A program made the translations under genes and the position numbers. From positions 3,266,857-3,330,856 of the forward strand of contig NC_016047.1 of the NCBI RefSeq assembly GCF_000227465.1: 64,000 nucleotides of DNA, given 5' to 3'. This stretch comes from Bacillus spizizenii TU-B-10. GTDB lineage: Bacteria; Bacillota; Bacilli; Bacillales; Bacillaceae. Each line of letters begins with the position of its first letter. Within the stretch, counting starts at the first letter, position 1. Shown here in pieces: positions 45,884 through 54,984 of the stretch. The notes beneath the pieces were generated by a model. It did no database searches, was not told the origin of the DNA, and saw only the letters and a list, made by a program, of their open reading frames with translations.

Positions 45884-46252
45884 CTATACACCTCGGGATT
45901 TTCTTTCAAGAAAAATAGTATGGACATTCAAATTCGCGCGCAGCAATACAGAGGCGACATGGTGCCTGGGTGCAGCCGCTACTTCCTTATAGGCTCTGTC
46001 GATATGGAGATGGCAGGCTTCGTTAAATTCTCTTTTCAGCTGTTTTCTTAATTTCTCGCCTGATTCATCAGCATCAACTAATATATAGACGTCTTTATCG
46101 TAAAGCTCGTCAGCCAATTCCTCAAGCTTCAGCTGGCTGATTGTTCCGTTTGTGCAGATAATGCGCACTGGTTCATTCAGGACGCTTTCGATTTTCTCTT
46201 TATCTGTTTTCCCTTCGACAATCATAACCTTTTCCAGCTCATCCATCTTCAT
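45884..46252 (-). CDS. yusF: YusF, Toprim-domain protein
   Basis: A ~122-residue single Toprim domain: the glutamate motif in VMIVEGKTDKEKIESVL and the DxD motif in VYILVDADESGEKLRKQL bind magnesium in primases, topoisomerases and OLD nucleases. Similar short Toprim proteins in Firmicutes process RNA. The start is uncertain between two ATGs two codons apart behind AGGTGA. It overlaps no neighbour; yusG ends 70 bp upstream. Confidence 0.82.
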   Translation of the reverse strand: MKMDELEKVMIVEGKTDKEKIESVLNEPVRIICTNGTISQLKLEELADELYDKDVYILVDADESGEKLRKQLKREFNEACHLHIDRAYKEVAAAPRHHVASVLLRANLNVHTIFLERKSRGV

Positions 46253-46323
46253 CTTCTTCACCTGCCGCGTCATATTTGAAACGTTCAGATTGTAAAAGAA
46301 GGCAGTGAAATTCACCGCCAACA

Positions 46324-46560
46324 TTAACACCAGCCGTTTTCGTAGTCACAATCCACGTATTTTTCGTCGTTTCCTGAGACCACATCAGCTGTCTTATAAA
46401 ATTTCTCATTTTCAAAGGAATAACCGGACTTAAGCTCATATTCATTCATGCTTGTCATTTGGCCGATCATCTCATTTTCATGATATAACGAGAGCCGGCC
46501 ATTTTGAAAGCGGCCTGTCACATCATTGGTGACATCGAGCTTTTGTTTGCTGAAAGCCAT
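46324..46560 (-). CDS. yusG: YusG, small protein of unknown function
   Basis: A 78-residue protein (MAFSKQKLDVTNDVTGRFQN) of mainly beta character that ends with a CDYENGWC cysteine pair. GGGAGGTG precedes the ATG. It lies in the gcvH-yusGFE group. I know it as a DUF2553-type protein; the role is unknown. Confidence 0.75.
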   Translation of the reverse strand: MAFSKQKLDVTNDVTGRFQNGRLSLYHENEMIGQMTSMNEYELKSGYSFENEKFYKTADVVSGNDEKYVDCDYENGWC

Positions 46561-46615
46561 ATTGGACACCTCCCATAACGTTAGCGTGTCCAATTGCCTT
46601 TACAGCTATCCTGTT

Positions 46616-46999
46616 TTAGTCTTCTTGTGTCATCTCTTCGTATTGCTCTGCTGTCATCAGTTTTTCAATTTCAGAAGCGTCAGACGGCTCAACGACGATC
46701 ATCCATGCTTTTTCGTACGGAGATTCGTTGACGAATTCCGGACTGTCATCAAGATCTTCGTTTACTTCCACAACAGTTCCGTTAATCGGTGCATAAAGCT
46801 CAGATACCGTTTTAACGGATTCAACACTGCCAAATGGCTCGTCCGCTTTGATTTCAGCGCCGACTTCAGGAAGTTCGACAAACACGATGTCGCCTAGCTC
46901 AGACTGGGCAAAATGCGTAATTCCAATTCTGGCTTTTTCTCCTTCAACTTTTACCCACTCGTGTTCTCCTGAGTAACGCAAATCTTTAGGTATGCTCAA
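46616..46999 (-). CDS. gcvH: GcvH, glycine cleavage H / lipoyl carrier protein
   Basis: A 127-residue H protein. The lipoyl lysine lies in [21 protein letters not shown] near residue 63, and the N-terminus [16 protein letters not shown] is typical. In B. subtilis it carries the aminomethyl group in glycine cleavage and also serves as the entry point for octanoate in lipoate synthesis. The TTG start is preferred, with GGAGGG 6 nt upstream. It is apart from the other gcv genes, as expected. Confidence 0.95.
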   Translation of the reverse strand: MSIPKDLRYSGEHEWVKVEGEKARIGITHFAQSELGDIVFVELPEVGAEIKADEPFGSVESVKTVSELYAPINGTVVEVNEDLDDSPEFVNESPYEKAWMIVVEPSDASEIEKLMTAEQYEEMTQED

Positions 47000-47065
47000 T
47001 TGAATCCCTCCATTTTTTACAGCACTACAATAAGAAGATAACATACTTTTCAAAAAAAATTTACA

Positions 47066-47422
47066 TTAAGCCCAGTTTTCTTCAAATTGGTCTTCTTTAA
47101 ATCCGACTGTCACTTTTTCGCCGTCTGTTGTAAGCGGGCGTTTGATCAGCATTCCGTCTGAAGCCAGCAGTTCAAGCTGCTCGTCCTCCGACATGTGATA
47201 CAGCTTTTCCTTGAGATTCAGCTCACGGTATTTCATGCCGCTCGTGTTGAAAAATTTCTTGAGATCCAGCCCGCTTTTTTCATAAAGCGCTTTTAGTTCT
47301 TCTTTGCTTGGAGGCTGCTCTGCAATATGTATTTCGTTTATTTCTTTCCCATGCTCTTCAAGCCATTTCTTTGCTTTGCGGCACGTTCCGCATTTAGGGT
47401 ACCAGTAAAAAGTTAACGACAT
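47066..47422 (-). CDS. yusI: YusI, ArsC/Spx-family protein
   Basis: A 118-residue thioredoxin-like ArsC-family protein (MSLTFYWYPKCGTCRKAKKW). It has CGTC, unlike the CX5R reductase pocket of arsenate reductases, and ends with the family's LIKRPLTTDGEKVTVGF. Close relatives include Spx and YffB. GAGGGGGAAG precedes the ATG. Its function is unknown. Confidence 0.88.
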   Translation of the reverse strand: MSLTFYWYPKCGTCRKAKKWLEEHGKEINEIHIAEQPPSKEELKALYEKSGLDLKKFFNTSGMKYRELNLKEKLYHMSEDEQLELLASDGMLIKRPLTTDGEKVTVGFKEDQFEENWA

Positions 47423-47494
47423 CTTCTTCCCCCTCAATAAAATAATCGAGGTTATTTTAACACAGTTTGTTTTAAAAACCTAAAACAGTGCTTC

Positions 47495-47522
47495 TTAAAA
47501 AAGCTCCGCGCATGCGGAGCTC
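47495..47522 (-). terminator. Terminator of fadNAE
   Basis: AGCTCCGC and GCGGAGCT form an 8-bp stem with a four-base loop; TTTTTTAAG follows on the minus strand. It lies 10 bp past the fadE stop. Confidence 0.9.
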
Positions 47523-47530
47523 TTGGCCAA

Positions 47531-49315
47531 TCAGACAATATATTTTTCAGCTTCAAAAACGCCCGCTGCCGCTTCGCGTTTTTTCTGAATAACGTTTTTA
47601 GGTGTTACACGCGTGAGCTTGCGCAGAGCGGAAAGCATCATGCGGAGTGAATCTCCTTCTTCCATTGCGATGAGGGATTCCTTCGCGTGCGCTTCAATTT
47701 CATTAAAGGCTTCTTGAATGAAAATTTCTGTATACAGCACCTTTTGCGCCGCTTTTTCTTCGCCTTGCGCGGCAATGGCCTTTTCCGTTCTGAGCACGGC
47801 TGATTCCATTGCATACACATTGCTGACGATATCCGCGACGTTGACGAGAATTTCTTGTTCGCGATCGATGGCTTTTCCGTATTTTTGCGCGGCGAGACCG
47901 GCAGCGAACAACGCGATTTTTTTGGCTTGCTTAACGATATATTTCTCCTGCTCTAACACGCCGCTGCCAGGCTCTTCAGGCATAAGCATCATGAGTTCTT
48001 CCTCCAGCGATTGCGCTTTTTCAAATAGAGGCAGTTCGCCTTTGAGCGCTTTTTTCAGGAAGGTGCTTGGCACGATTAACCGGTTGATTTCGTTTGTGCC
48101 TTCAAAAATCCGATTGATCCTTGAATCCCTGTAGGCTCTTTCTACTTCGTACTCCTGCATAAAACCGTAGCCTCCATGAATCTGCACGCCTTCATCTACG
48201 ATATAATCAAGCGTTTCAGAGCCAAATACCTTATTCAGAGAGCATTCGATGGCATATTCGGCAATTGACTTGGCAATTTGCCGGCCGTCCTTGAGATCTT
48301 CGGCTGTAAACTGGCTCATATTGTCTTCAAACAGCCCAACAGTTCTGTACACAGAGCTTTCCATCGCGTACAGCCTTGATGCCATTGTGGCAATTTTTTC
48401 CTGGGTCAGCGAAAAGCTAGCAATCGGCGTTTTAAATTGGCGCCGCTGATTTGCGTATGCCGCAGACAGCTCGATTACCCGCTTAGATGCACCGATTGTG
48501 CCAACCGCCAGCTTGTAGCGGCCGATGTTTAAAATATTAAAGGCGATGACATGCCCTTTGCCGATTTCTCCAAGCAGGTTTTCTTTTGGCACTTCAGCCT
48601 GATCTAAAATAAGCGTTCTTGTCGATGATCCTTTGATTCCCATTTTCTTTTCTTCCGGACCCGTGGATACACCCGGGAAATTTTTTTCCACAATAAAGGC
48701 CGAGAACTTTTCGCCATCCACTTTAGCGTAAACAACAAATACATCAGCAAAGGCAGAGTTGGTAATCCACTGTTTTTCCCCGGTTAACACGTAATGCGTT
48801 CCTGCTTCATTCAGCACGGCTGTTGTTTTTGCTCCAAGCGCATCAGACCCAGAGCCCGGCTCAGTCAGTGCATAAGCAGCGATCTTTTCGCCTGAAGCGA
48901 GTCCTGGCAAATATGTTTTCTTTTGCACTTCTGATCCGAAAAAGACGATCGGCAAGGACCCGATGCCGACATGCGCCCCATAAGAAAGAGAAAAGCTTCC
49001 CGCACGCGAAAATTTTTCAGTGATGAGTGCCGAGCTGATTTTATCAAGACCGAGCCCTCCGTATTCCTCAGGCACATCAGCGCCAAGCAGCCCAAGTTCG
49101 CCCGCTTTCTTCAACAGCCTGACGGAATGCTCGAATTGATGGTTTTCGATGTCATCTATATGAGGGAGAACATCCTGCTCAATGTAGTCCTCAGTTGTTT
49201 TCGCAATCATTTTATGCTCGTCAGTGAAATCTTCCGGTGTATACATTTGATCGTATGGAACATCCTCGATTAAGAAACCGCCGCCTTTTTGTACTTCAGC
49301 CGCTTTTTTTGCCAT
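47531..49315 (-). CDS. fadE: FadE, acyl-CoA dehydrogenase
   Basis: A 594-residue acyl-CoA dehydrogenase for the first oxidation of fatty-acid beta-oxidation. Signatures are YALTEPGSGSDALGAKTTAV near residue 156, QWITNSAFADVFVVYAKV, the FAD-contacting RRQFKTPIASFSLTQEKIA near residue 295 and VQIHGGYGFMQEYEVERAYRDSRI near residue 385. The extra C-terminal ~190 residues are usual for this longer class. GGGGG precedes the ATG. Third gene of fadNAE. Confidence 0.95.
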   Translation of the reverse strand: MAKKAAEVQKGGGFLIEDVPYDQMYTPEDFTDEHKMIAKTTEDYIEQDVLPHIDDIENHQFEHSVRLLKKAGELGLLGADVPEEYGGLGLDKISSALITEKFSRAGSFSLSYGAHVGIGSLPIVFFGSEVQKKTYLPGLASGEKIAAYALTEPGSGSDALGAKTTAVLNEAGTHYVLTGEKQWITNSAFADVFVVYAKVDGEKFSAFIVEKNFPGVSTGPEEKKMGIKGSSTRTLILDQAEVPKENLLGEIGKGHVIAFNILNIGRYKLAVGTIGASKRVIELSAAYANQRRQFKTPIASFSLTQEKIATMASRLYAMESSVYRTVGLFEDNMSQFTAEDLKDGRQIAKSIAEYAIECSLNKVFGSETLDYIVDEGVQIHGGYGFMQEYEVERAYRDSRINRIFEGTNEINRLIVPSTFLKKALKGELPLFEKAQSLEEELMMLMPEEPGSGVLEQEKYIVKQAKKIALFAAGLAAQKYGKAIDREQEILVNVADIVSNVYAMESAVLRTEKAIAAQGEEKAAQKVLYTEIFIQEAFNEIEAHAKESLIAMEEGDSLRMMLSALRKLTRVTPKNVIQKKREAAAGVFEAEKYIV

Positions 49316-49329
49316 TTGTTTTTCCCCCT

Positions 49330-50505
49330 TTAGCATAATTCAAATACACCGGCCGCTCCCATCCCGCCGCCGATACACATTGTAACGACTCCAAATTGCT
49401 CGTTTCTCCGTTTCATTTCATGAATCAGTGAAAGTGTAAGCTTTGTACCCGTACAACCGAGCGGATGTCCAAGCGCGATTGCGCCCCCGTTGACATTCAC
49501 TTTTTCCTCATCAATTCCCAGTTCCCTTATCACTTGAATGGCCTGTGATGCAAAAGCTTCGTTCAGTTCAAACAAGCCGATGTCCTGCAGTTGAAGCCCG
49601 GCAAGCTTCAAGGCACGCGGAATGGCTTCCACCGGTCCGATGCCCATCACTTCCGGCGGCACGCCGCCTACTGCAAAGGAGCGGAATTTCACAAGCGGCG
49701 CCAAGCCCAGTGCATCAGCTTTTTCCCGGTCCATCAGCATAACTGCCGCCGCTCCGTCACTCGTCTGCGAGGAATTACCCGCAGTAACCGTTCCGTCAAC
49801 GGAAAAAGCCGGGCGCAATGTCGCTAAGATGTCTGTCGTCGTTTGCGGGCGAACGCCTTCATCCTGAGAAAATACAAACTGTTTTTCCTGAGACTTATGG
49901 TTTTCTCCGATTTCTGTCACCGTCACTTCGACGGGAACAATCTCATCTTTAAATTTCCCCTCTGCAAGAGCTTTGGCCGCATTCTGGTGGCTGCGAACGG
50001 CAAACGCATCCTGATCCTCGCGGGAGACGCCGTATTTTTTCGCGACCTGCTCGGCTGTGTGGCCCATGCTCATGTAATATTCCGGCGCCTTTTCTGCCAA
50101 TGCGAGGTTCGGACGGGTCACATGCCCCATCATCGGAACCTGAGACATGGATTCTGCTCCGCCGGCGATCGCTGTATCATAGGCGCCGAGCATAATTTTT
50201 TCTGCCGCATATGCGATGGACTGAAGACCTGAAGAGCAGTAGCGATTGACTGTAATTGCCGGGACCGTGTACGGCAGTCCCGCAAGCGCGCCAATATTTC
50301 TCGCCATATTTAGCCCCTGTTCCGCTTCAGGTGTTGCACAGCCGATAATCAAATCGTCAATATTGCCTTCGTAGCCGCCTGCCCGTTTCAGTGTTTCTTT
50401 TACGCAAATCGCTCCCAAATCATCCGGACGAACGGTGGCCAACGATCCTTTTTTTGCTTTCCCAACCGGTGTTCTTGCACCTGACACTATGACTGCCTCT
50501 TTCAT
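49330..50505 (-). CDS. fadA: FadA, acetyl-CoA C-acyltransferase (thiolase)
   Basis: A 391-residue thiolase that cleaves 3-ketoacyl-CoA in beta-oxidation. The acyl-binding cysteine is in NRYCSSGLQSIAYAAE near residue 88, the active-site histidine in NVNGGAIALGHPLGCTG near residue 348, and the last catalytic cysteine in MCIGGGMGAAGVFE near residue 379. TAGGAGGGAG precedes the ATG. It begins 10 bp after fadN. Confidence 0.96.
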   Translation of the reverse strand: MKEAVIVSGARTPVGKAKKGSLATVRPDDLGAICVKETLKRAGGYEGNIDDLIIGCATPEAEQGLNMARNIGALAGLPYTVPAITVNRYCSSGLQSIAYAAEKIMLGAYDTAIAGGAESMSQVPMMGHVTRPNLALAEKAPEYYMSMGHTAEQVAKKYGVSREDQDAFAVRSHQNAAKALAEGKFKDEIVPVEVTVTEIGENHKSQEKQFVFSQDEGVRPQTTTDILATLRPAFSVDGTVTAGNSSQTSDGAAAVMLMDREKADALGLAPLVKFRSFAVGGVPPEVMGIGPVEAIPRALKLAGLQLQDIGLFELNEAFASQAIQVIRELGIDEEKVNVNGGAIALGHPLGCTGTKLTLSLIHEMKRRNEQFGVVTMCIGGGMGAAGVFELC

Positions 50506-50515
50506 AAGCTCCCTC

Positions 50516-52885
50516 CTAATTCCGTAAAGGTTTACCTTTCACAAGCATATGCTGCATTCTCGCTTGAGATTTCGCCTCTCCTGCCAAACTCAAAAACGCT
50601 TCTCTCTCGATCTCCAATAAATACTCTTCATCAACCTCTGTACCGAACGGCACTTTTCCGCCGGCAATGACATAAGCGAGTTTTTTCGCGATCTTGAAAT
50701 CATGCTCTGATATATAGCCGGACAGCTTCATTTGCTCAGCGCCAAGCAAGAGTGCCGCATAACCGGTTTCTCCCGCCACCTTGACCTTTTCTTTTACAGG
50801 CGGCCGCCAGCCGGTATCGTATAAAGATGCGGCCAGCTGTTTTGCATCGTAAAGCAGGTGGTCCTGATTCATGCTGATGTGATCTGTTTCTTTTAAGATG
50901 TTCATCTCACGAGCCTCTTGGGCGGAAGCGGATACTTTCGCCATCGCAATCGTTTCAAATGTTTTCATTGCCGCATTCATCGGATCAAGACTGCGGCGAA
51001 GATGGTTGATGTACAGCTCTTTGTTTCCACCTCCGCCAGGGATGAGGCCGACGCCGGATTCCACAAGCCCCATATAGGCTTCGCTTGCTGCTTGAATACG
51101 AGCCGCCGGCAGACACACTTCCGTTCCTCCGCCGAGCGTCATGCCAAATGGCGCGGCGACAACCGGTTTCGCACTGTATTTGATCTTCATCATCGTCTCT
51201 TGGAAACGGCGTATCACGAAATCAACTTCCAAAAAGTTGTCATCCTGGACTTCCATTAAGATCATGCCAAGATTCGCGCCGACGCAGAAATTTTTTCCTT
51301 GGTTGCCGATGACAAGGCCTTTGTAGTTCCGCTCTGTTTCCTCTAACGCTTTGTTGATCATTTGAATGATATCGAGGCCGATCGCATTGCTTTTCGAATG
51401 GAATTCAAGAAGGGCCACATCATCTCCAAGGTCAATCAAGCTTGCTCCGTTATTTTTTGCAATCACGCCTTTTGTTTCTTTAAGTGCTTGTAAATGAATC
51501 CGTTTTTTGTTTTCTTTCACGGCTCTATATTCGCCGCGGTCATAATAAAATACCGTTCCGTTCTCTTTGATGTAGAAGGTTTCATTCCCTTTGTCCAGCA
51601 TGTCTTTGATCCAGCCAGGCATATCTGCTCCAAGCTGCTCAAACTTTTCTGCCGACTGCCTGAGGCCGATGGCATCCCACATTTCAAACGGGCCCAGCTC
51701 CCAGCCGAATCCCCACTTCATGGCTTGGTCAATCGCATGAATATCATCGGCAATCTCACCAAGCAGTTCGGCTGAGTAAAGCAGGGTTTGAGATGTGATA
51801 TTCCACAGCAACCTGCCGGCTCTGTCGTCTGAGTAAATAAGCGCTTTCATTTTCGCTTTAGTCCCTTTTGCCTGTTTTGCCGCTTCAAGTGCCGGTGATT
51901 TCATTTTTGTCCGCTCGCCATAAGTAAGCGTCACTGGGTCAAGCTCATAAATCGTTTTTCCTTCTTTTTTATAAAAGCCTTGTCCTGCCTTGCTTCCGAT
52001 CCACCCTTTTTCCAGCATATCGTTCATGAAAACTGGCAGGCGGAACACTTCTTTCTCGTCTCCATCCGCTTTGTCATACACATTTCGGGCGACGTGGGCA
52101 AATGTATCGAGTCCGACAACATCAAGCGTTCTGAAGGTCGCGCTTTTCGGTCTGCCGATTAGCGGGCCTGTGATCGAATCAACTTCCCCAACCTGATAGC
52201 CGCCTTTCAGCATTTCTTGGACTGTGACGAGAAGTCCATATGTTCCGATGCGGTTTGCGATAAAGTTCGGTGTGTCCTTTGCTGTAACAACGCCTTTGCC
52301 GAGGACATTTTCACCGAAGGCTGTCATAAACTTTAAAATATCAGGATCAGTTTCCTTAATCGGAATGATCTCCAGCAGCTTTAAATAGCGGGCGGGATTA
52401 AAAAAGTGCGTTCCAAGAAAATGGGCTTTAAAATCATCCGACCGGCCTTCAGCCATTTCCTGCACTGATATGCCGGAGGTGTTGCTTGAGACAATGCTCC
52501 CAGGCTTCCGGTGTTCATCCACAAGTGCGAAAATTTGCTTTTTAACTTCAAGGTTTTCGACAACAACTTCAATAATCCAATCTGCTTCTTTGAGCTTTGC
52601 TGCATCATCCTCCAGATTGCCTGATGTGATATAGGAGGTATTTTTTGCTGATGTGAGGGGAGCGGGCTTTTGTTTCAGCAGTTTTTTCACCGCCTGCCGG
52701 CTCAGCCTGCTGCGCACCTCCGGACTGTCTTTCGTCAGTCCCCTTTTTTCCTCTTCCTTTGTCAAATCGTTCGGCACAATATCAAGCAGCAGGACAGGAA
52801 TTCCGATGTTAGCCAAATGCGCCGCAATCCCGGAACCCATTACCCCCGATCCTAAAACGGCTGCCTTCCGAATGTGTTTGTGCAT
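50516..52885 (-). CDS. fadN: FadN, 3-hydroxyacyl-CoA dehydrogenase / enoyl-CoA hydratase
   Basis: A 789-residue bifunctional beta-oxidation enzyme. The N-terminal dehydrogenase has the NAD site AAVLGSGVMGSGIAAHLANIG and HFFNPARYLKLLEII near residue 165. The C-terminal third is a crotonase-type hydratase: LVIGNQGKNFCVGANLGMIL and GMTLGGGTEVCLPAARI are its oxyanion-hole segments. The order dehydrogenase-hydratase is reverse to E. coli FadB. AAGGGGG precedes this ATG. First gene of fadNAE, behind a FadR box. Confidence 0.96.
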   Translation of the reverse strand: MHKHIRKAAVLGSGVMGSGIAAHLANIGIPVLLLDIVPNDLTKEEEKRGLTKDSPEVRSRLSRQAVKKLLKQKPAPLTSAKNTSYITSGNLEDDAAKLKEADWIIEVVVENLEVKKQIFALVDEHRKPGSIVSSNTSGISVQEMAEGRSDDFKAHFLGTHFFNPARYLKLLEIIPIKETDPDILKFMTAFGENVLGKGVVTAKDTPNFIANRIGTYGLLVTVQEMLKGGYQVGEVDSITGPLIGRPKSATFRTLDVVGLDTFAHVARNVYDKADGDEKEVFRLPVFMNDMLEKGWIGSKAGQGFYKKEGKTIYELDPVTLTYGERTKMKSPALEAAKQAKGTKAKMKALIYSDDRAGRLLWNITSQTLLYSAELLGEIADDIHAIDQAMKWGFGWELGPFEMWDAIGLRQSAEKFEQLGADMPGWIKDMLDKGNETFYIKENGTVFYYDRGEYRAVKENKKRIHLQALKETKGVIAKNNGASLIDLGDDVALLEFHSKSNAIGLDIIQMINKALEETERNYKGLVIGNQGKNFCVGANLGMILMEVQDDNFLEVDFVIRRFQETMMKIKYSAKPVVAAPFGMTLGGGTEVCLPAARIQAASEAYMGLVESGVGLIPGGGGNKELYINHLRRSLDPMNAAMKTFETIAMAKVSASAQEAREMNILKETDHISMNQDHLLYDAKQLAASLYDTGWRPPVKEKVKVAGETGYAALLLGAEQMKLSGYISEHDFKIAKKLAYVIAGGKVPFGTEVDEEYLLEIEREAFLSLAGEAKSQARMQHMLVKGKPLRN

Positions 52886-52905
52886 GAGATATCCCCCTTG
52901 AACAT

Positions 52906-52923
52906 TGAATGAATAGTCATTCA
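52906..52923 (-). promoter_or_regulatory. FadR operator
   Basis: TGAATGACTATTCATTCA on the minus strand matches the Bacillus FadR consensus I remember (TGAATGAMTANTCATTCA) at every position, 21 bp before the fadN start. Long-chain acyl-CoA should release FadR and induce fadNAE. Confidence 0.93.
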
Positions 52924-53059
52924 TTTTTTGACCAAAAAAAATGAAACCCGTTTCTTCTTTCATCTTAAAAGATTTCCGGTTCGACTTCAATAGCTAATTT
53001 GTTATTTTTTTGTATGAAGCTTATAAAAGACGGGCAACTTAAGCCCGGAGGTGAAGGGA

Positions 53060-53206
53060 ATGGTGCGAGAGAAAAAAAATCCGTCTTCAGCGGCAGTCAG
53101 CGCGGCGAGCGTAAAGGGAGATGCCGGTCCGACTCAGCATTACGGCGGCGGAAAACGGACAAGTCAAAATCAGCAGTATAAAAAACATAACATGGAACAA
53201 TCATAA
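53060..53206 (+). CDS. yuzL: YuzL, small spore-type peptide
   Basis: A 48-residue hydrophilic, basic peptide: MVREKKNPSSAAVSAASVKG, then a QHYGGGKRTSQNQQ stretch. It belongs to the YuzL family of short Bacillus proteins resembling small acid-soluble spore proteins. GGAGGTG lies 6 nt before the ATG. It is convergent with fadM and followed by a weak hairpin terminator. The role is unproven. Confidence 0.82.
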   Translation: MVREKKNPSSAAVSAASVKGDAGPTQHYGGGKRTSQNQQYKKHNMEQS

Positions 53207-53207
53207 T

Positions 53208-53239
53208 GCAGCTGCTTCCCGCGGCTGCTTTTACTTTTT
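53208..53239 (+). terminator. Hairpin terminator after yuzL
   Basis: GCAGC/GCTGC stem followed by TTTTACTTTTT. The stem is short, but position and tail fit a terminator; the fadM 3' end overlaps it. Confidence 0.55.
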
Positions 53240-54139
53240 CAAGATCCCTTTTAACACAAACGCTGCATTGGCGGGCCGTTCGGCAATTCTTCTCATAAAG
53301 TAGCTGAACCAGTCCGTTCCATATGGGACATACACACGCATTCTGTACCCTTCCTTGGCGAGTTCCTTCTGCCGCTCCGGCCTGATGCCGTAAAGCATTT
53401 GAAACTCAAATTGTGACGCTGGGATATGATGTTCAGCAACGAGCTGTTTCGTAAACGCAATGATGTCATCGTCATGTGTGGCGACAGCCGTGTAGTTCCC
53501 ACTTAACAGCTGCAGCTTTATTAGGCTCTGAAAATGAAGGTCTGTTCCTTTTTTGTCTGGAAACGCTACAGCCGCAGATTCTTTATAAGCGCCTTTCACA
53601 AGTCTGAGATTCGGCTTTAAGTCGCGCATATTTCTGATATCTTCTGCCGCCCGGTACAGATACGCCTGAATCACCGTGCCGAGCATCTCAAATTCCTGTT
53701 TGCATTGCCTGTAGATAGCGAGTGTCTGTTCATAATGAGAATAGTCTTCCATATCAATGGTCACAGCAACACCATATTGCTTCGCAGCGGATAGAATGGC
53801 ACGCAAATGAGATAGGGCAAGTTCTTCTGAAAGATCGAGCCCGATCGAGGTCAGCTTTAATGAAAGCTCTGAGTCCAATTGATGTTTGGCAATGGCTTGA
53901 ATGGCCTTCTTGCATTCCTCTGCGACTTGATCTGCTTCTTTTTCTGAAGCGGCATACTCGCCTAAATAATCAATTGTTGCGCATAAACCGGATCTGTTTA
54001 GCCTTTTGACGGTCTTAACCGCCGACTCAATTGTATCGCCGGCGACAAACCTTCGTGCCCCAAGCCGCGTTCCGTATGCTTTGGCGAACTTGGTAAGTGT
54101 TTTATTTTGAGATAAGAATAAAAACACATGTCTCAACAT
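53231..54139 (-). CDS. fadM: FadM, proline dehydrogenase-like protein (YusM)
   Basis: A 302-residue FAD-binding TIM-barrel protein of the proline dehydrogenase family. Typical motifs are ATIDYLGEYAASEKEADQV, TIDMEDYSHYEQTL near residue 127, LVKGAYKESAAVAFPDKK near residue 180 and the C-terminal PYGTDWFSYFMRRIAERP with its conserved arginine pair. It is the second PRODH of the species besides PutB, and is annotated in B. subtilis with the fad genes. GGAGGGAG precedes the ATG. Whether it oxidises proline or serves fatty-acid use cannot be read here. Confidence 0.85.
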   Translation of the reverse strand: MLRHVFLFLSQNKTLTKFAKAYGTRLGARRFVAGDTIESAVKTVKRLNRSGLCATIDYLGEYAASEKEADQVAEECKKAIQAIAKHQLDSELSLKLTSIGLDLSEELALSHLRAILSAAKQYGVAVTIDMEDYSHYEQTLAIYRQCKQEFEMLGTVIQAYLYRAAEDIRNMRDLKPNLRLVKGAYKESAAVAFPDKKGTDLHFQSLIKLQLLSGNYTAVATHDDDIIAFTKQLVAEHHIPASQFEFQMLYGIRPERQKELAKEGYRMRVYVPYGTDWFSYFMRRIAERPANAAFVLKGILKK

Positions 54140-54233
54140 CCGACTCCCTCCTGCCTTCATCTTCAAAACACCTGTATATAACTCCCAGCCTGAAGGAAAC
54201 TATAAAATGAACAGAAATCAAAGGAGGATCACA

Positions 54234-54479
54234 ATGGAAAATCAGCAGCAATCTCAAATGCCGCCTTCCGTTATTTCGACAAAGGATCATTTGTATCTGA
54301 ATGACATGCTGAACTGGAATTTGCTCGCGATGAAAAAAGCGCATTTCATGGCGCAGCAGTGCCAGGATCAATCGTTAAAACAAGAACTCGACCGCGTCGG
54401 ACACATGCATCATGATCACTATCAAAGAATATTAAAGCACCTGCAGCCAGGCCAGCAGCAGTCCGGCTACATCCAATAA
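54234..54479 (+). CDS. CotF-like spore coat-related small protein
   Basis: An 81-residue helical, glutamine-rich protein (MENQQQSQMPPSVISTKDHL). It looks like one half of a ferritin-like/CotF domain: KDHLYLNDMLNWNLLAMKKA and HMHHDHYQRILKHLQ are its two helices. AAAGGAGG precedes the ATG. It is 12 bp before yusN, with which it likely works in the spore coat. It may be the gene called yuzM, but that name is from uncertain memory. Confidence 0.75.
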   Translation: MENQQQSQMPPSVISTKDHLYLNDMLNWNLLAMKKAHFMAQQCQDQSLKQELDRVGHMHHDHYQRILKHLQPGQQQSGYIQ

Positions 54480-54491
54480 GGAGGCGCCAGA

Positions 54492-54824
54492 ATGAATCAG
54501 CAAAATCAGAAAATCAGCAATCCGCAGACACCTGTACCGACAACTTCGGAAATGAATGACAGAGATTTCGTCAATGAGTTGCTGACAACAGAAAAATACA
54601 TGACAACAGCTTATTGCACAGCCCTGCACGAATTCAGCCACGAGTCTCTTTATCAGGATATTCAATCCATTTTTGATGAGTCACAAAAAGCGCAAAGAAA
54701 ACTGTATGACCTCATGTTCCAATATGGATGGTATTCTGTTGAAGCGGAGGATGCCCAAAAGCTGCAGCAATCCTATCAAAAATTCCAGCAGACCATTCAG
54801 CAGCAGTCTCCATATCAGCAGTAA
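54492..54824 (+). CDS. yusN: YusN, CotF-family spore coat protein
   Basis: A 110-residue protein with the coat F (CotF) domain: DRDFVNELLTTEKYMTTAYC, ALHEFSHESLYQDIQSIFDE and KLYDLMFQYGWYSVEAEDAQ in that order, then a glutamine-rich tail. Members are found in the Bacillus spore coat. GGAGGCG precedes the ATG. It ends at a strong terminator. Confidence 0.85.
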   Translation: MNQQNQKISNPQTPVPTTSEMNDRDFVNELLTTEKYMTTAYCTALHEFSHESLYQDIQSIFDESQKAQRKLYDLMFQYGWYSVEAEDAQKLQQSYQKFQQTIQQQSPYQQ

Positions 54825-54834
54825 CAACATCAGC

Positions 54835-54876
54835 AAAAAGGATACGATGTTCTTCCGGGCATCTATCCTTTTTTTG
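54835..54876 (+). terminator. Terminator after yusN
   Basis: AAAAAGGATA and TATCCTTTTT form a 10-bp stem with a long loop, followed by further T. Confidence 0.85.
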
Positions 54877-54889
54877 TGCGTAAAATCAG

Positions 54890-54925
54890 TTGACTTTTCA
54901 TTAACACTTATTTATATTTAATAAG
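54890..54925 (+). promoter_or_regulatory. Sigma-A promoter and candidate YusO operator
   Basis: TTGACT, a 17-bp spacer and TATATT form a good sigma-A promoter. The inverted repeat CTTATT-7-AATAAG (54907-54925) covers the -10, a place where a MarR-type repressor would block polymerase. Confidence 0.65.
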
Positions 54926-54984
54926 CATTAACTATTTTGTCATCAAAATATATATACAGTGTATGTAACAGAGGGGAAATGAAT